Assembly (NCBI GenBank): GCA_028023455.1
Contig: JAQFVV010006246.1
Coordinates: 4,788,363 to 4,852,362 of the forward strand
Reading direction: 5' to 3'
DNA: 64,000 nucleotides
Source of the DNA: Epiperipatus broadwayi
Lineage: Eukaryota; Onychophora; Udeonychophora; Euonychophora; Peripatidae
Below are positions 24,537-36,200 of this stretch, in pieces. How positions within the stretch are numbered: position 1 is the stretch's first letter; each line of letters begins with the position of its first letter. Below the pieces are notes generated by a model. The model did not search any database and was not told where the DNA came from. It was given only the letters and a program-made list of their open reading frames with translations. The position numbers were made by a program, and so were the translations under genes.

Positions 24537-24715
24537 CCAGATTATCATCTCCCACACATATATACTATAAGTGCTCAGATATATATTAAGATAGACAATC
24601 CAATCATCAGTTGGTCCAGATTATCATCTCCCACACATATATACTATAAGTGCTCAGATATCTTAATATATATCTGAGCACTTATAGTATATATGTGTGG
24701 GAGATGATAATCTGG

Positions 24716-24759
24716 ACCAACTGATGATTGCTGGTTTAGCATGAAATACATATATTGGT
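24716..24759 (+). ncRNA. Hammerhead ribozyme motif (family C), opposite strand
   Basis: Mirror copy of the motif at 24,493-24,536 in the other palindrome arm: ACCAA, CTGATGA, stem II with TGCT/AGCA, GAAATAC, then ATATA and TTGGT. One stem III change (G to A in GTAT) weakens that stem. A transcript through the whole palindrome would contain a ribozyme on either strand. Confidence 0.55.
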
Positions 24760-25160
24760 GATTATTTATCTTTTCAGCATATATGTGCTTGAGTGTATCA
24801 GTGTTATTAGATTGAGTGGAGAGTGATGGGTCATCTGAAAGTCTGTGCTCATATACCCTATATATTACAATATTAGTGTGTAGAATATTGAAAAATTTAT
24901 CGAATGTTAATATATACAAAAAAATGAATGGATGCAAAATGAATAAAAAAACATCTTCAGACTCTCAAACTAAGATGCTTTAGATTGGCCTATATAATTA
25001 CATTTACATACAAAAGATAAGACAGTGGCTCTTATCTTTTCAAATCTCTACCTTGTGTGTTGGTTTGAGAAAATCCTCAATATTCAACAAGACATTATTG
25101 AGCTATTATAATAACATTACAGCACATGCTTAGGGTGCAAATCCTAATTAAAATTGGATA

Positions 25161-25595
25161 CATGGATCAAAAAGTAAGATTCTAAAATGCATTATGATAG
25201 GAAAGTCCCAAAGGCAAATTATTATGAACAATGATAAAGTAACTTACATGGATATATTACATAACATTTATTTAAATATTTTTTAATAATAAAAGAAAAT
25301 CTGCTATAGAAATTTTCATTAATCATACAAATATGGACCTCTGTTGAAAGTTTTAGTGTAGTGATAAACTCAAGATCTATCAAAGATTCCTCAATCAATT
25401 CTCAATGTATTTGAAATATTGTGCTCACAGATAATGGCGCTCAAATGTCACATAATCTTTCAAGCAACTATGTTATTATTTATTTTTGTTTAAAAATTTA
25501 AGTAATTCTAAAGAAATTCAATTTAATTTATTTGAATTATTATTTTAAATAACAGATATACACATCTAATTTTAAATAAATTTGTTTTTACTTCA
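25161..25595. other. A+T-rich spacer, nothing recognised
   Basis: No gene or RNA. Lies between the inverted repeat cluster and the tail of the PLE fragment. Confidence 0.45.
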
Positions 25596-25735
25596 CCTTC
25601 GAGTGTTAAGTTTTAATTGCGCTTTACGCAAAAAAAGTGAAGCTTAGTATTATTAGAAAAGAATTATAAGGCTTAGTGCTTTCGGGGAACTTAGGTCTCC
25701 ATATTCATAGCCTATCTTGGGAGTGTTGGCTTACA
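25596..25735 (-). repeat. Family D repeat, probable 3' tail of the adjacent PLE
   Basis: The plus-strand text GCTTTACGCAAAAAAAGTGA, then AGCTTAGTATTATTAG, GAACTTAGGTCTCC and ATATTCATAGCCTA recurs with small changes at 46,410-46,540. It lies just after the C-terminal end of the minus-strand GIY-YIG remnant, in the position of a 3' untranslated tail. The link to the PLE rests on position only, because the second copy has no recognised coding next to it. Confidence 0.45.
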
Positions 25736-25749
25736 TAGAGATTTTACGC

Positions 25750-26395
25750 GAAGCTTGGCAGTAATTTACACAAAATTTATTCAAAGTTTTCTTTCATATT
25801 GACCATTTTCTGGAGATTGCAAAGCACGATTCTTTTCAGTTTATTGCATAGTTGTCATTTGCCATAAAGCATGCCAACTTTATTTTTCATTTTATATCAT
25901 TACACTCAGTGCAGAGTGCCCTTGGCAAAGTGGGTTTCAACATATCCTATTGTTTTTGGTGCTCAAAGAATATTGATGTGGTGGTGATGTTGGCATGGGT
26001 CTCTCCATAATATGCTGCTCTACATCCACTGGTAGGGCATGAAATTTTGTAAACTGCTTGGGTTATTTGATCAGAGGATATTTTGTTTTTGGTATTGTTT
26101 ATCAGTCTGTTTGCTGAATGTGGTGTGGAATCCTAATTTGATGGACTGTGCAAATAGTTTATATTACCTAAAATTTGATGGTATGTAAGGTAGCAGCATT
26201 CTTGGTTTATAGTTTCTAACCATGTCAGTTTGTAACTTAGTCTGAAATTGCCTAATCTTTTTGTAAATAATGTTGTGTGAAAATCCAACACTTTCCAGTT
26301 CTTTAATATACTTTGCAAGGTTCTTTTTGAGGTCAGCTTCAAATTTACAGTCTATGATTTCTGTGCAGGAAGGATTTAATTTTAATAAAATTTAA
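25750..26395 (-). pseudogene. Penelope-like element, 3' end (RT tail and GIY-YIG endonuclease)
   Basis: Minus strand, in order: a piece reading DLKKNLAKYIKELESVGFS, then FQTKLQTDMVRNYKPRMLLP and YIPSNF (end of the reverse transcriptase, where PLEs have LPYI), and after a frame change AVYKISCPTSGCRAAYYGET followed by HANITTTSIFFEHQK. The second part is the GIY-YIG endonuclease of PLEs: (V)YKI.C..C...Y.GET....TR...H. The tyrosine and glycine of YYGET and the following histidine are present; the arginine expected in TTR is not seen. A stop follows soon after. PLEs copy by target-primed reverse transcription with this nuclease. The copy is 5'-truncated and frameshifted. Confidence 0.7.
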
Positions 26396-26586
26396 TGATA
26401 TGACTTTATTTTAATTCAGTGTGCAATATATTTATATATAGATGTGTGAATTGTTGAATGATGCTGTTAACTTTTATTGTATTATCACATGTACAATTAT
26501 CCAATATACTTTATATATTCATCTAGTTTCTTGATAAAAATTTAATAAAATAAATAATCAAATAGTTAGTTGCTTGGAAAAGAATA

Positions 26587-26682
26587 TGATGTTTGATCAA
26601 CAGAAGTAGCAGAATTTGAGTTTCAATCTCAGAACCTTTAAGTCTTGATTCATCTACCATTGTGCTAAACCACCCAGGACAT
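26587..26682 (-). mobile_element. Possible tRNA-like SINE
   Basis: The minus strand reads GTCCTGGGTGGTTTAGCACA then ATGGTAGATGAATCAAGACT, an A-box-like TAGCACAATGG at 26,656-26,668, and about 35 bp further GGTTCTGAGATTGAAACTC as a weak B box. This looks like a tRNA-derived head unrelated to the 48.9-kb family. No target-site duplication or second copy found, so the call is tentative. Confidence 0.35.
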
Positions 26683-26689
26683 AATGATA

Positions 26690-27680
26690 AATACTAATTA
26701 GCTAATTATCATAGAAATATTATTTATAGTTAAATGGAAAAGTGCAAAGAAATTCAAAGATCCTACTTAAATTTTAAAGACTAAAGAGGAAATGGTTTTG
26801 AAAAATGTGTTGGGTATGGTGACTGGAGGGGTGGCAAAGTGGATGAAAGAAAATAATATAGTGAGAAAATGCAAAAAGGTTTTAGAATGGATTGGTCTAT
26901 AGGAGATAGTTTATTTGTGGTCAAAACAGGGAGCAGTTCAAGTTTTGATTCCAGTAGGAAAAGACCCAATATAGCAAATGAAATGTGTGAATTATGAATG
27001 AGTTTAATATTTGCACAATCAGAGAAAAACAATGTATTATTTCATTGAGCTGGAAAAACATTTAATAGTTAATTGGATAATTTTATTGGATATTTAGAAA
27101 GAAAAAAGTATACACTGAAAAGATATTCATTAGAAAATTTATATATGATTCATAAGATATTTGGAATCAAATCTTCATACTAAAAGATAGTTATAAGAAG
27201 AAATGTCTTTTTAAAAAAAATTTCTACTTAAGAGAGTTTGTGAAATAATTATTACTCATAATAACACTTGCAAAAAATGTTATGTAAAATCAATAAAATT
27301 TATGTTTTTTTTTTTTTTTTTTTTTGCAATTGAAACTAAAACTTTATCAGGAACAATATTCCCTTAATAAAGACATTTTTAGACAAGATTAATTACATTC
27401 ATCACTATTAACTATTTGCTTCTTATAAAGGCACTTCAATAATCTATTTGTAATGTATTTCAATTTTTTATTTAAATAGAATTCATAATTAAATCCTCAT
27501 TCGCAATCTGTGAAATGTCTCCACAATATCAAAGAGAATGATATAAAATCCAAATTTGTAAGTATTATCATTGAAAGTTTTAAATGACCTAGTTTAATTT
27601 TTTTGAGTTATACATTTTAATTTGGAATATTGATATGGTAAAAATATCAGTCATAAATCATGAATATTTTTTGAAGCAGG
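26690..27680. other. A+T-rich stretch with nothing recognised
   Basis: A T run of about 20 bases at 27,306-27,325. An 83-codon minus-strand frame at 26,781-27,032 shows no motif. No RNA gene. Confidence 0.45.
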
Positions 27681-27790
27681 AAAAACTCTTCATACAGTAA
27701 TTCCAGCCAGAGTAATCAATTGAGAGTTTTTGCCTGTTTTAATAAGTTATGTGCAAGCATAAGAAATGGTGATCATGTGATGTTTAGTGA
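27681..27790 (+). mobile_element. Family A repeat, minimal deletion derivative
   Basis: Only the two ends remain: AAAAACTCTTCATACAGTA, then CCAGCCAGAGTAATCAATTG, joined to GAGAGTTTTTGCCTGTTTTA and the usual tail AAGCATAAGAAATGGTGATC, ATGTGATGTTTA. The middle, including the hammerhead, is deleted. It shows that the terminal inverted repeats and tail travel together. Confidence 0.7.
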
Positions 27791-30700
27791 ATATTTTTTT
27801 GCAAGGGATATCACATTATGTTTATTCATTAAATATAATATATTTAAAACTGATTTTATTATATATCTGTGCTATTGATAAAAATCAATAGAAATTATTT
27901 GGATCATCATGAAAGTTTTACATATAGATATCATAATGTTGAGTACATGAAAATTCAGAGATCTTTGTGTAGCCATAGATATATGCAACTTAGAGGGAAT
28001 ACTGATTAGGAAATTATATATATAAACAAATTAAAACAATGCTAACTCTTCATAATGCAAGTTATAATCATTCAGTCACTATATGACATTATAACTTGAA
28101 AGATGTGACAAAAAATTAAAAATTTAAACTATCACAGTTAAACAGGCTTTTATAAAGACAACAAGTTCTTTAGTACCTCACTGAAATTTCATTAAACAAA
28201 AAACAAGCATTTCAAGAGCGAGATCGATAAGTGGGAAAGTACATTGAAAACTGTATACAGACTTGGAGAATGAAAAAGTGAAATGGAAAGATAAGATTAT
28301 CAATGTAGAAATGTTGAAAAATAATGAAAATAGTCATTGAGAAAATTATGAAAAATTGGAATAGAATTAATTTTAAATCACAAAGATATTTTGAAAATAA
28401 AAGAAATAAACAGAATGATGATTTTATGAAGGGGAATAGCTATGAATATTTAAGGAACAGTGATATAAAGACTAGAAGAAGGTCTGGTTCCTGTGCTAAA
28501 ATAAAAGAAGATGAATAGATTCAACACTTATAATGAAAATCATAAGAGCAGAATATTTTACAAAATACAGCAAAATTCATTAAATAAATTTATATGTAAT
28601 TTGAAATGAAGTCTATTTCTATATATTCATGACTTTTATAACAATGTATAGAATCGTTTGTTATAATTTAAAAAGTATGAATACAATTTTTAATTTAATT
28701 TTAAATTCTATTATATAATTTCATGGATGAGTGTAATATTCTATTATTATATATATATAAAAAAACTTTTATTACATTAACATGAGCTTTGTTATTTTTT
28801 TTATTTTATTAATATCATTTAGTATGTCTTTCTATATTAATATAAAATAAATGTAAATTAGTGTAAAAGTCTATAACTTAGCATTAAATATATATATCTC
28901 AAATTTTGATGGGAGATTACACTTGATGTTAGAATATAATGAAAAGCTATAATTAGGCAAAGTTGAAGTTATTCAAAAAGTATAGTTCCTCACAGAAAGA
29001 CAAAATTTCAAATAAACAGATTAAAGATCAAGCATAGGATATATGTGGAAGCAATCATTGTAAAACTCAGGTTTTAAATTTTTTTTAATTTCTTGTCTGT
29101 ATTTGTTTTTTTTTCTTTTGGAATTAGAATAATCACAACAGTTTTGCAGATACTGTCTTACTAATTATCTCTGAAAATCATATTATATATATATGCATGC
29201 AACATATTTGACAAACATAAATACTTTCTAGATGCTATATGTAAGTGGATGACACATATATAAAAATATATCTAATTATTTTTAAATATTATATATATCA
29301 ATATTATTTAATAATAATTTTACAGTTATTATATTCCTACTAACTTGTTTTCATAGTGATTTATTTTCATGTATTAAATCAAATTTATCTTTTCTTTATA
29401 ATTCTTTCATTATTCAAGATTCTTCTAATTTACAGTTAAGATTTCCATATAAATGTTCATTTTCTTCTACACTTATATTTCACAATTTTCACTTATTCAT
29501 TGCTCTAGGAATTATTTTATTACCGATCTAAAAAATAATAATAATCAGTTGTTATATATATTTATGGATACACAAATCATGGATTGATATTTATTAAGTG
29601 TTGTAATAATAAGATTATACATGAACTTCAAAATATTCAACTAGATAAGTTTTAAAAAGTATCATCACTTTTATGGCATGTCTAAAATGTACTAATAACA
29701 TATAATTCCTATCCTAAATATATAAACTTTTTAATATATACATAGTAGTTCCCATAATCACAGATTCACATCATGATTTAAAAAATTATGAACTAAAAAA
29801 TTAGATATTTATTTGCAATCATAAATTCCACATGCACATCTAATTGTATGAGTAACATAAAAAATTATCTCTCCATAAGTGATTTCATAATTTTGCGCAT
29901 GCATTCACACACTAGATTTATAATTATAGTTTTTTTTCTTTCTAATAGTCTATTTTTTTGTTAAATTTATTTGTTTATGCCTAAATATGTATATTTTTTA
30001 AACATACATTATATAGGATTAGCGATTACCATAGTTTCAGATATCCAGAGAAGGTTTGCAAACATATGGTACAACTATAGGGACTACTGCATTTCATTTA
30101 AAAAAATATATGTATTTTATTATCTATGAGATTCTATACATCATTTCAAATTATTTTATACAAGCATCCTTATCAGTTGCTTATTTACAAATGACTATAA
30201 TTTTCTCATCACTAAGATTTATTTATCAATATCTTCATCATTTAGCTTTTATTAATAGATCCCCATTTTATTTTTCTATTCTTAAAATTAATCCAATTTT
30301 TCTTCCTAATGATGTAAAACCCTCATTAAGTTTTAGGAAATACCTTTAAAATTAATCTGCAAGAAATTGTATTAAATGACTTATAAGCAATGAGAAATTA
30401 CTATCAATAATAATTAATGTTATTCACTAAGTTCCAACAAAACAATGTTATATGAGGCAACTAATTAAAAATTAGATCTTGTTAAGAAAGTTCATAAAAT
30501 AATAAGGAAAATAAGACAAACTCTGATACTTAGCTAAGCAGTAAACAATATCGTTTCTTTCTGTTTCTTTATAGAAGTCAGTAAACCTTTTGCTCTAAAG
30601 GGCTATTTAATAGCTGTATTTGTTTTATTTATATACTAATGATAAAAATAATGTGATCTATGTACAGACAGCATATAAAATTAAATAATTTCTCAGAATT

Positions 30701-31644
30701 TTACAAAATTGAAGATAATATTAATGCAAGAGAAAATATTGAGAGCATTAAATATAATCTTGATGCATTAAAGTTTTCAGTATTTCTTTCTGTATGAAGG
30801 AATATTAGGATTAACTTTAATTTATTACACTTCAGTGAGTTATCATATTTTTTACAAGTATATTCTATGTTTTTACATAAAGCATCAGGAAAATTATTAA
30901 GTAAACAATGGCATAACTCTACAATTTGCAAGATTTTCAAACAACTGCTACATATCAATTAGCAGACATCATAGTTTCTATCATTTTCATATGAATATGG
31001 TACTAAGATGCAATTTATTAATATATTCAAATCAGCTGGGAAATAAATAGAGCACTCTTCAAAAAATTGTTTTGTAGTAAGATCAAGTATATAGAGAAAT
31101 ATCATGTTAAAAAATATTGATTTATATCTCCTTCATGCCTTATCTAAAACAAAATCAAATCACAACTTTTTGCAAAGGTAAACCTATTTAAATTTATTAA
31201 TATATCTTTCAAACAATTTATGCATGATAATTGCAAGATAGTCAAACTCATATAGTAATTTTATATAATCCACATATTTTTCCACTCACTAACTAAATAA
31301 GTTTTGTACTAAAGTCTCAAAACAATTACTGGTTATTATTTATAAGTTACCACTGATCTTTAATACACACACTCACACACCCAAAAAAAAACTATTTTTT
31401 TTTTACAAATGAAAAATGTGACATTATGATTCTATTAAGATTATTTTAAACTTTTCAGTTAAAAATTTGAAGCACAATTCATCAACATAAAACTGTAAAA
31501 AAAAAACCTCATTTGTTCAACATTCGAGTGCTTTTAAGCAGGGGAGGGTGATTTATTCCTTTTGTTTACGTAAACATTGAACTATGTTTAGCTGAAAAAG
31601 TTTAAACAAATTCAAATTATTATTCAAAGTATGAAAAGTTTTAA
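27791..31644. other. A+T-rich stretch, no gene recognised
   Basis: A small perfect hairpin at about 28,058-28,098 (CAAGTTATAAT facing ATTATAACTTG). Frames of 64 codons (28,324), 97 codons (30,056, plus) and 85 codons (30,701-30,958, minus) carry no motif I recognise; their K/N- or F/I/Y-rich composition suits A+T-rich chance frames. An ACACAC patch is at 31,364-31,381. No repeat edges seen. Confidence 0.5.
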
Positions 31645-32525
31645 AATGCCAAACATCACATGATCACTATTTCTTACGCTTGCTCATAACTGTTATTAAA
31701 ACAGACAAAACTCTCCATGCTGTAGTGCCACTCAGTGCAAGCCAGAGTAAATCATGGATACCAGAAGGCTTGTGCATAAAATCCCTATCTAGTGCTTTTC
31801 ATCAGTGAGGAACCTTGGATCTGAGAGCACTGCACCCAGATCTTAGGATCTAGTGCAACCCTCCAGCAGCCTTTTATCTCTACTTAACTACAAAACTATG
31901 AATCTAAAATTGAAAACACAATATCACATGATCACCATATCTATACTAGCACATAATTACTGTATGGAGGGTTTTGCCTTTGAAAACACAATATTTTCAA
32001 TCCAAGCTCAATAGCTTATATAGTCACATAGATCTGAACTCAATTCAGTACCTATATATTTTGGTGTCTTGTATGGAGAGTTTAATAAGTTATGAGCAAG
32101 CATAAGAAATGGTGATCATGTGATGATTGGTGGTTTAATATCAATCCTGTCTAATAGGATAGTGGTGGCTTTGGTTATTGAAGAACCAAAGACCCAAAAT
32201 GTATGGATACTGAAGTGAGTTCAGACCTATATGACTATATAAGCTAATGACCTTTTATTGAAAATATTATGTTTTCAATTTTAGACTCATAGTTTTGTAA
32301 TTAAGTAGAGATAAAAGGTGGCTGCTGGAGGGTTCCAATAGATCCTAAGATCTCGATGCAGTGTTCTCAGATCCAAGGTTCCTCATTAATGAAAACCACA
32401 AGCTAGAAACTGGTCTGGGAATATTGGATGAGTGGGCACTAGGTAGGTCTATGCACAAGCCTTCTGGCATCCTCTGGCTTGCACTGAGTGGACTAATGTA
32501 TGGGAAGTTTTGCCTGTTTTTAAGT
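31645..32525. mobile_element. Family A inverted composite (about 880 bp)
   Basis: The left half is minus-oriented (CACATGATCACTATTTCTTA, AAAACAGACAAAACTCTCCA, GTGCATAAAATCCCTATCTA, TAGTGCAACCCTCCAGCAGC, TATCTCTACTTAACTAC) and the right half is plus-oriented (AAGCATAAGAAATGGTGATC, AAGTAGAGATAAAAGGTGGC, the GATCCTAAGATCT block, the ATCCAAGG arm, end AGTTTTGCCTGTTTTTAA). The whole is one large imperfect palindrome with a short internal rearrangement at 31,925-31,990. The left hammerhead is cut down to one arm and the core (31,799-31,805); the right one is mutated. Confidence 0.8.
32371..32430 (+). ncRNA. Decayed hammerhead ribozyme motif (family A)
   Basis: The arm ATCCAAGGTTCCTCA, then TTAATGA where CTGATGA is expected, a stem II remnant with loop CACAA, GAAAC, CTGGTC and TGGGAATATTGGAT. 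Two core positions are changed, so no activity is expected. The arms and the GAAA box are kept. Confidence 0.45.
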
Positions 32526-34925
32526 TTTAAATAGCCTGCTGTATGATCCTTGTTTTTTCTAAATGTCCATGTTATCTATACAAATAAATAAATGGACAAG
32601 GATACCTAAACATATGTACAGATAAAAAAAAAAACAATGCCAAATTTTTGGTTTTAGAATTTTTTTAGATTATGAATTTTTCACACATCATTGTAAACTG
32701 AATATTGCAATTAAGTTTATGAATTTGTAGGTATATATTTATTTAATTTTGTTTGTAAATGTAATTCAAACTTTTGTTTATAGTAAAAGATTAAAGGTCA
32801 ACTTTGTTTGGGTAATATAAGTTTTTGAATAATAGATTTTTCAATTAATGATATTCCATCTATGTATAACTAACTGGTCCTGTTTTTTTTAAAAAAATGC
32901 TCAATTGCCTATGTATTATAGTTACTATTATAACTTTTTTTTAAAATAGTAAATTATAATATTGAATCAAATAGCGATGAAGGCAAGTGCTAATAATTAA
33001 AACTTTTTAAACAATTATTTTTATTTTATAGTAGCAAAATTCTTGAATGATTATGGTTATAAGAAATTAACGAATAAATGCTACCATTCAATTTACTCTT
33101 AATAATGCATTAATATATAGTAGACATCATTATTTTAATTAAATCTTTTTTTTTTTGCAAGTTATTATTTTTGAACTACATAATTTTTACAAATGCTTAT
33201 TACAAAACAAAAAACAATCTGAACTTAATTAATTCTTTAGCCCAGGAATAGCCAAACTTGTTAATGTAATAGAGATATATAATTTCAGCATGCTGCAAGA
33301 TAAACACATATTAATGCATTTTTTATTGCATGTATTCATCTTATTTAATGGATATCTGTGAGCATATAACTAAAATATATGATTGCTCACTAGCATCAGA
33401 CCTATTTTATTACATTTCAAGTCATTAGTATTCACAATATAAAAAGTAAAGATTACTGCTAGATAAATGTGTATAATATTAATGAAAGCCAATGGTTAGA
33501 AAGTAGTCCAGAAATCTGTTTGGGATTATCACCTGAAATCCATTGATTATTCATGTTTACATGAATTACTGCTATTGATGCAAATAATAAATGTTATGAG
33601 TCATGTTTCATACATATCAATCTTTAATAATATGGCTCATAAAGCAATTAAAACTAAATATGCACCTTAATATATTCTATTTTAATTATTAGTTATCCCA
33701 TAACAGAATTGCCATTAATGAACTAATAATGTGTTCTTGAGTCCAGCCTAATAGGGGACTTATTATTCATTATTATTAAATAACTAAACCATGATACCTA
33801 GTTTATAGATAACTATATGTATTTTTATGAGATTAAATTTTCTCTATTAACAAATCTCACTACCGTCAATAATGAGTATAAATTGATATACATTTGCATG
33901 AATAAATTGCATCATTATACACTCCAAGAAGAAATTAAATTTTAATATTTTTTACTCCAATTATCACATGTCAAAAAGTTGAATTGAATATTTTAAAAAC
34001 AGACAAATCTATATATTATATAAAATATTTAAAACATTTATATTTAGTTCACAACAAATTGTTCATTTCTTCTTGGAGATAATATTAATTTCAAATAAAT
34101 CTACTAATTCAACATAATTTTATCAAAATTACATTACAATTTTTGCTGATAATAAACCAAATTAAATATTGCACCAAATATGTTACAATTATCTTGAAAA
34201 ATGAAAATTAAACCAGTTCTGCAAAGCTCACCAGCTATCATCTATCATTATAACAATAACTGACTTATTTGGTAATTTAAATATATAATTCTTTATCAGT
34301 TAATACCTATGTAATACTCAAATCTAAACCATTGATTCTGAATGAATATTTAACCAATATAATTGACAATGAAATTACCCTTTTATTTGGCATTTTTATA
34401 ATTTCAATATTATAAAAATGATTAATATTTTAATATATAGTACTGTAAGTGCTCAATCCTGATAATGGATTATTTTTTTAAAAAATTATTTTAATCTTCT
34501 TTAACAAATAAAATAGTTTTTCATCACAGACTTTTGATGCTATCTAAAATAGCTATAATCTCTTTTTCTCACTTAGCTAATACTAGAAGTATGGCTAAAA
34601 ATTATGGAGCCTTACTAAAAAAATTATAATAGTTTCAAAATAATAATAAAATGAAAAATAAAAGATGGTTGTTACTTTTTTATTACTAAGTTTATTGCTT
34701 CAATAAACATTTTTAAAATTATTAAGAATAATGAAATATCTACTGTAAGTTACTGAAATTTGTATAATTTTTGGATAATGGAATTCACAATGAGTAAATT
34801 GACAAATGAAACAATTCCTTTTTTGACTTTTTCAATCACAAAATACAGACAAAATTTTTGGTTTATTTAGTGACTACCATATTATTTTAATTCAATAATT
34901 ATCACCTTTTTTTAAAATATAGATA
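32526..34925. other. A+T-rich stretch with one small inverted-repeat element
   Basis: No coding or RNA gene. It contains the short inverted-terminal element listed at 33,922-34,078. Otherwise low-complexity A/T sequence. Confidence 0.5.
33922..34078. repeat. MITE-like sequence with 14-bp inverted ends
   Basis: CTCCAAGAAGAAAT at 33,922-33,935 is matched by its exact reverse complement ATTTCTTCTTGGAG at 34,065-34,078; the 157-bp unit is otherwise A+T-rich with no coding. A clear target-site duplication is not visible and no second copy was noticed, so transposon origin is only suggested. Confidence 0.4.
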
Positions 34926-34939
34926 GCAAAATGCTGGTT

Positions 34940-35300
34940 GATCATCATGATCATTTTTAACCATTATCAATCCATTGCAGAATGAAAGTCTCTCCAAATT
35001 TAATCCATATTCTCAGATTTCTAGCCTCTCTTTTCCACATCACACCAGCAAATTATCTTATTTCATCTACGCATCTTACATGTGGCTTCTTTCTAGGTAT
35101 TTTATAATCTCAGGATCCAGTTTAAGATTTCATCTATCCAGATTACGATCTCTTCTAGCAACATACCCACTTCAATCTCTTAATTTTTTCAATAGCGAGA
35201 GTATTACCATTTGTTCTCTCACCATGTATTCCATTTTTGATCCCTTCTTTTTATTCCTATGTCTCTTTATATTACATTGGGTTTAAAATTTCTGTTCTGT
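34940..35300 (-). pseudogene. RTE C-terminal region remnant
   Basis: The minus strand near 35,180 reads SGYVARRDRN, corresponding to the conserved WAGH(V/I)AR motif after the RTE reverse transcriptase thumb; preceding residues KKKGSKMEYMVREQ fit the IR...T.V.D region. The plus strand has a chance 103-codon frame in the same place (34,975-35,286), which is not a gene. Confidence 0.55.
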
Positions 35301-35479
35301 ATTATTCTTCTGTTGAATGTCAAAATATCATATCCCTAAATAAAAATTGATACAATACATTTATTAAAAACTTTCCTTTTCAAAGATATAGGTCTATTTC
35401 TGTTTAATATTATTTCTTAGCAAGAGGATTTCATCCAAGTTTAATTCTATGATTAATTTCATCCATTATATTTCTATCT

Positions 35480-36200
35480 GTGTTAATAATCTGATCAAGG
35501 TATTTATAATTCTTAACTTCTAATTCATTATTGATGTTTATTTTCTTCTTTTGAGAAAGTTCTACTTTCTTACTTTCATCTCATAACTTATACATTTCTT
35601 GAAGTTCTGAAGGATTATTAGCAAAAACAACCACATCTACAAAATCTAGATGATTTAAATAATGTACATTTACTTTACCTACCTTAACTTCCCATTTTAA
35701 TTCACAAAAACCTCTTATAAAACGACCACAAAAAGTTGGGGAAATATTCTATCATATACTTTTTTTCAATATTAATATTTTTTGTTTCCTTATGTAATTT
35801 AATCAGTGTTGTTCAAAATATGACAATATTTTGGGTCTCTATTTTGATGATCCAATGTTTTAATCACTAAAAATGCTTATAGAATTAAATGCATTTTCAA
35901 AATCTACAAATCCAAATTACAATGGCAATTCATACTCGATGATTCTTTCCATAACTTCTATCAATAATTGAATGTGGCCCACTGCATTAACCATTTTTAA
36001 ATCCAGTTTGTTCTTTTGATTGGTGAAATCCAAAGTTTGTTATTGACAAATTGTAAATATCTTAGTAAAAATTTTGTGTAGAACTGGCAAAAGACTGATA
36101 AGTTGAATTTCTAATATCTTCTTCAAATGTCAATATTACTGCTGCATTTTTCCAATTATTTGGTACACTTTTATTATATAGACATTTGATGTATAATTTG
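35480..36200 (-). pseudogene. RTE reverse transcriptase remnant
   Basis: The minus strand reads VPNNWKNAAVILTFEED near 36,170 (family P..W..A.V...K.GD), then ISLLPVLHKIFTKI near 36,080, a KNKLDLKMVNAVGHIQLLIE piece near 35,990 (family Q.GFR...ST.DHI), FVDFENAFNS near 35,890 (catalytic A-box aspartate F.D...AFD, first D kept, second changed) and HLDFVDVVVFANNPSELQEM near 35,650 (the FADD box reads FVDV, so a catalytic D is lost), followed by KNYKYLDQIINTDRN (family Y.YLG..I). Inactive by these changes. Confidence 0.75.

Larger units (their letters stand above)
24385..24880. repeat. Near-perfect 500-bp palindrome
   Basis: The left arm 24,385-24,595 and the right arm 24,660-24,880 are reverse complements with few mismatches: TATAGGGTATATGAGCACAG faces CTGTGCTCATATACCCTATA. 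In the centre, a 60-bp piece beginning CAATCATCAGTTGGTCC is present twice in the same direction (24,522 and 24,601). Each arm holds one hammerhead motif, on opposite strands. The high arm identity points to a recent inverted duplication. Confidence 0.8.
23715..25160. repeat. Nested inverted repeat cluster carrying family C hammerheads
   Basis: A module of about 280 bp (marked by TAAGATG...CTTATCTTTT, CATCTTAGTTTGAGAG, ATTCATTTTGCATCC-like blocks) occurs in minus orientation at 23,715-23,985 and in plus orientation at 24,000-24,290 and 24,885-25,160. Between the two plus copies lies a separate near-perfect palindrome (24,385-24,880, own entry). The layout resembles multi-unit foldback or PLE-type rearranged repeats. 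No coding seen. Confidence 0.65.

Noticed and set aside
34975-35286. 103-codon plus-strand frame
   Set aside because: It lies opposite the RTE C-terminal coding on the minus strand; the translation is a shadow with no motif.
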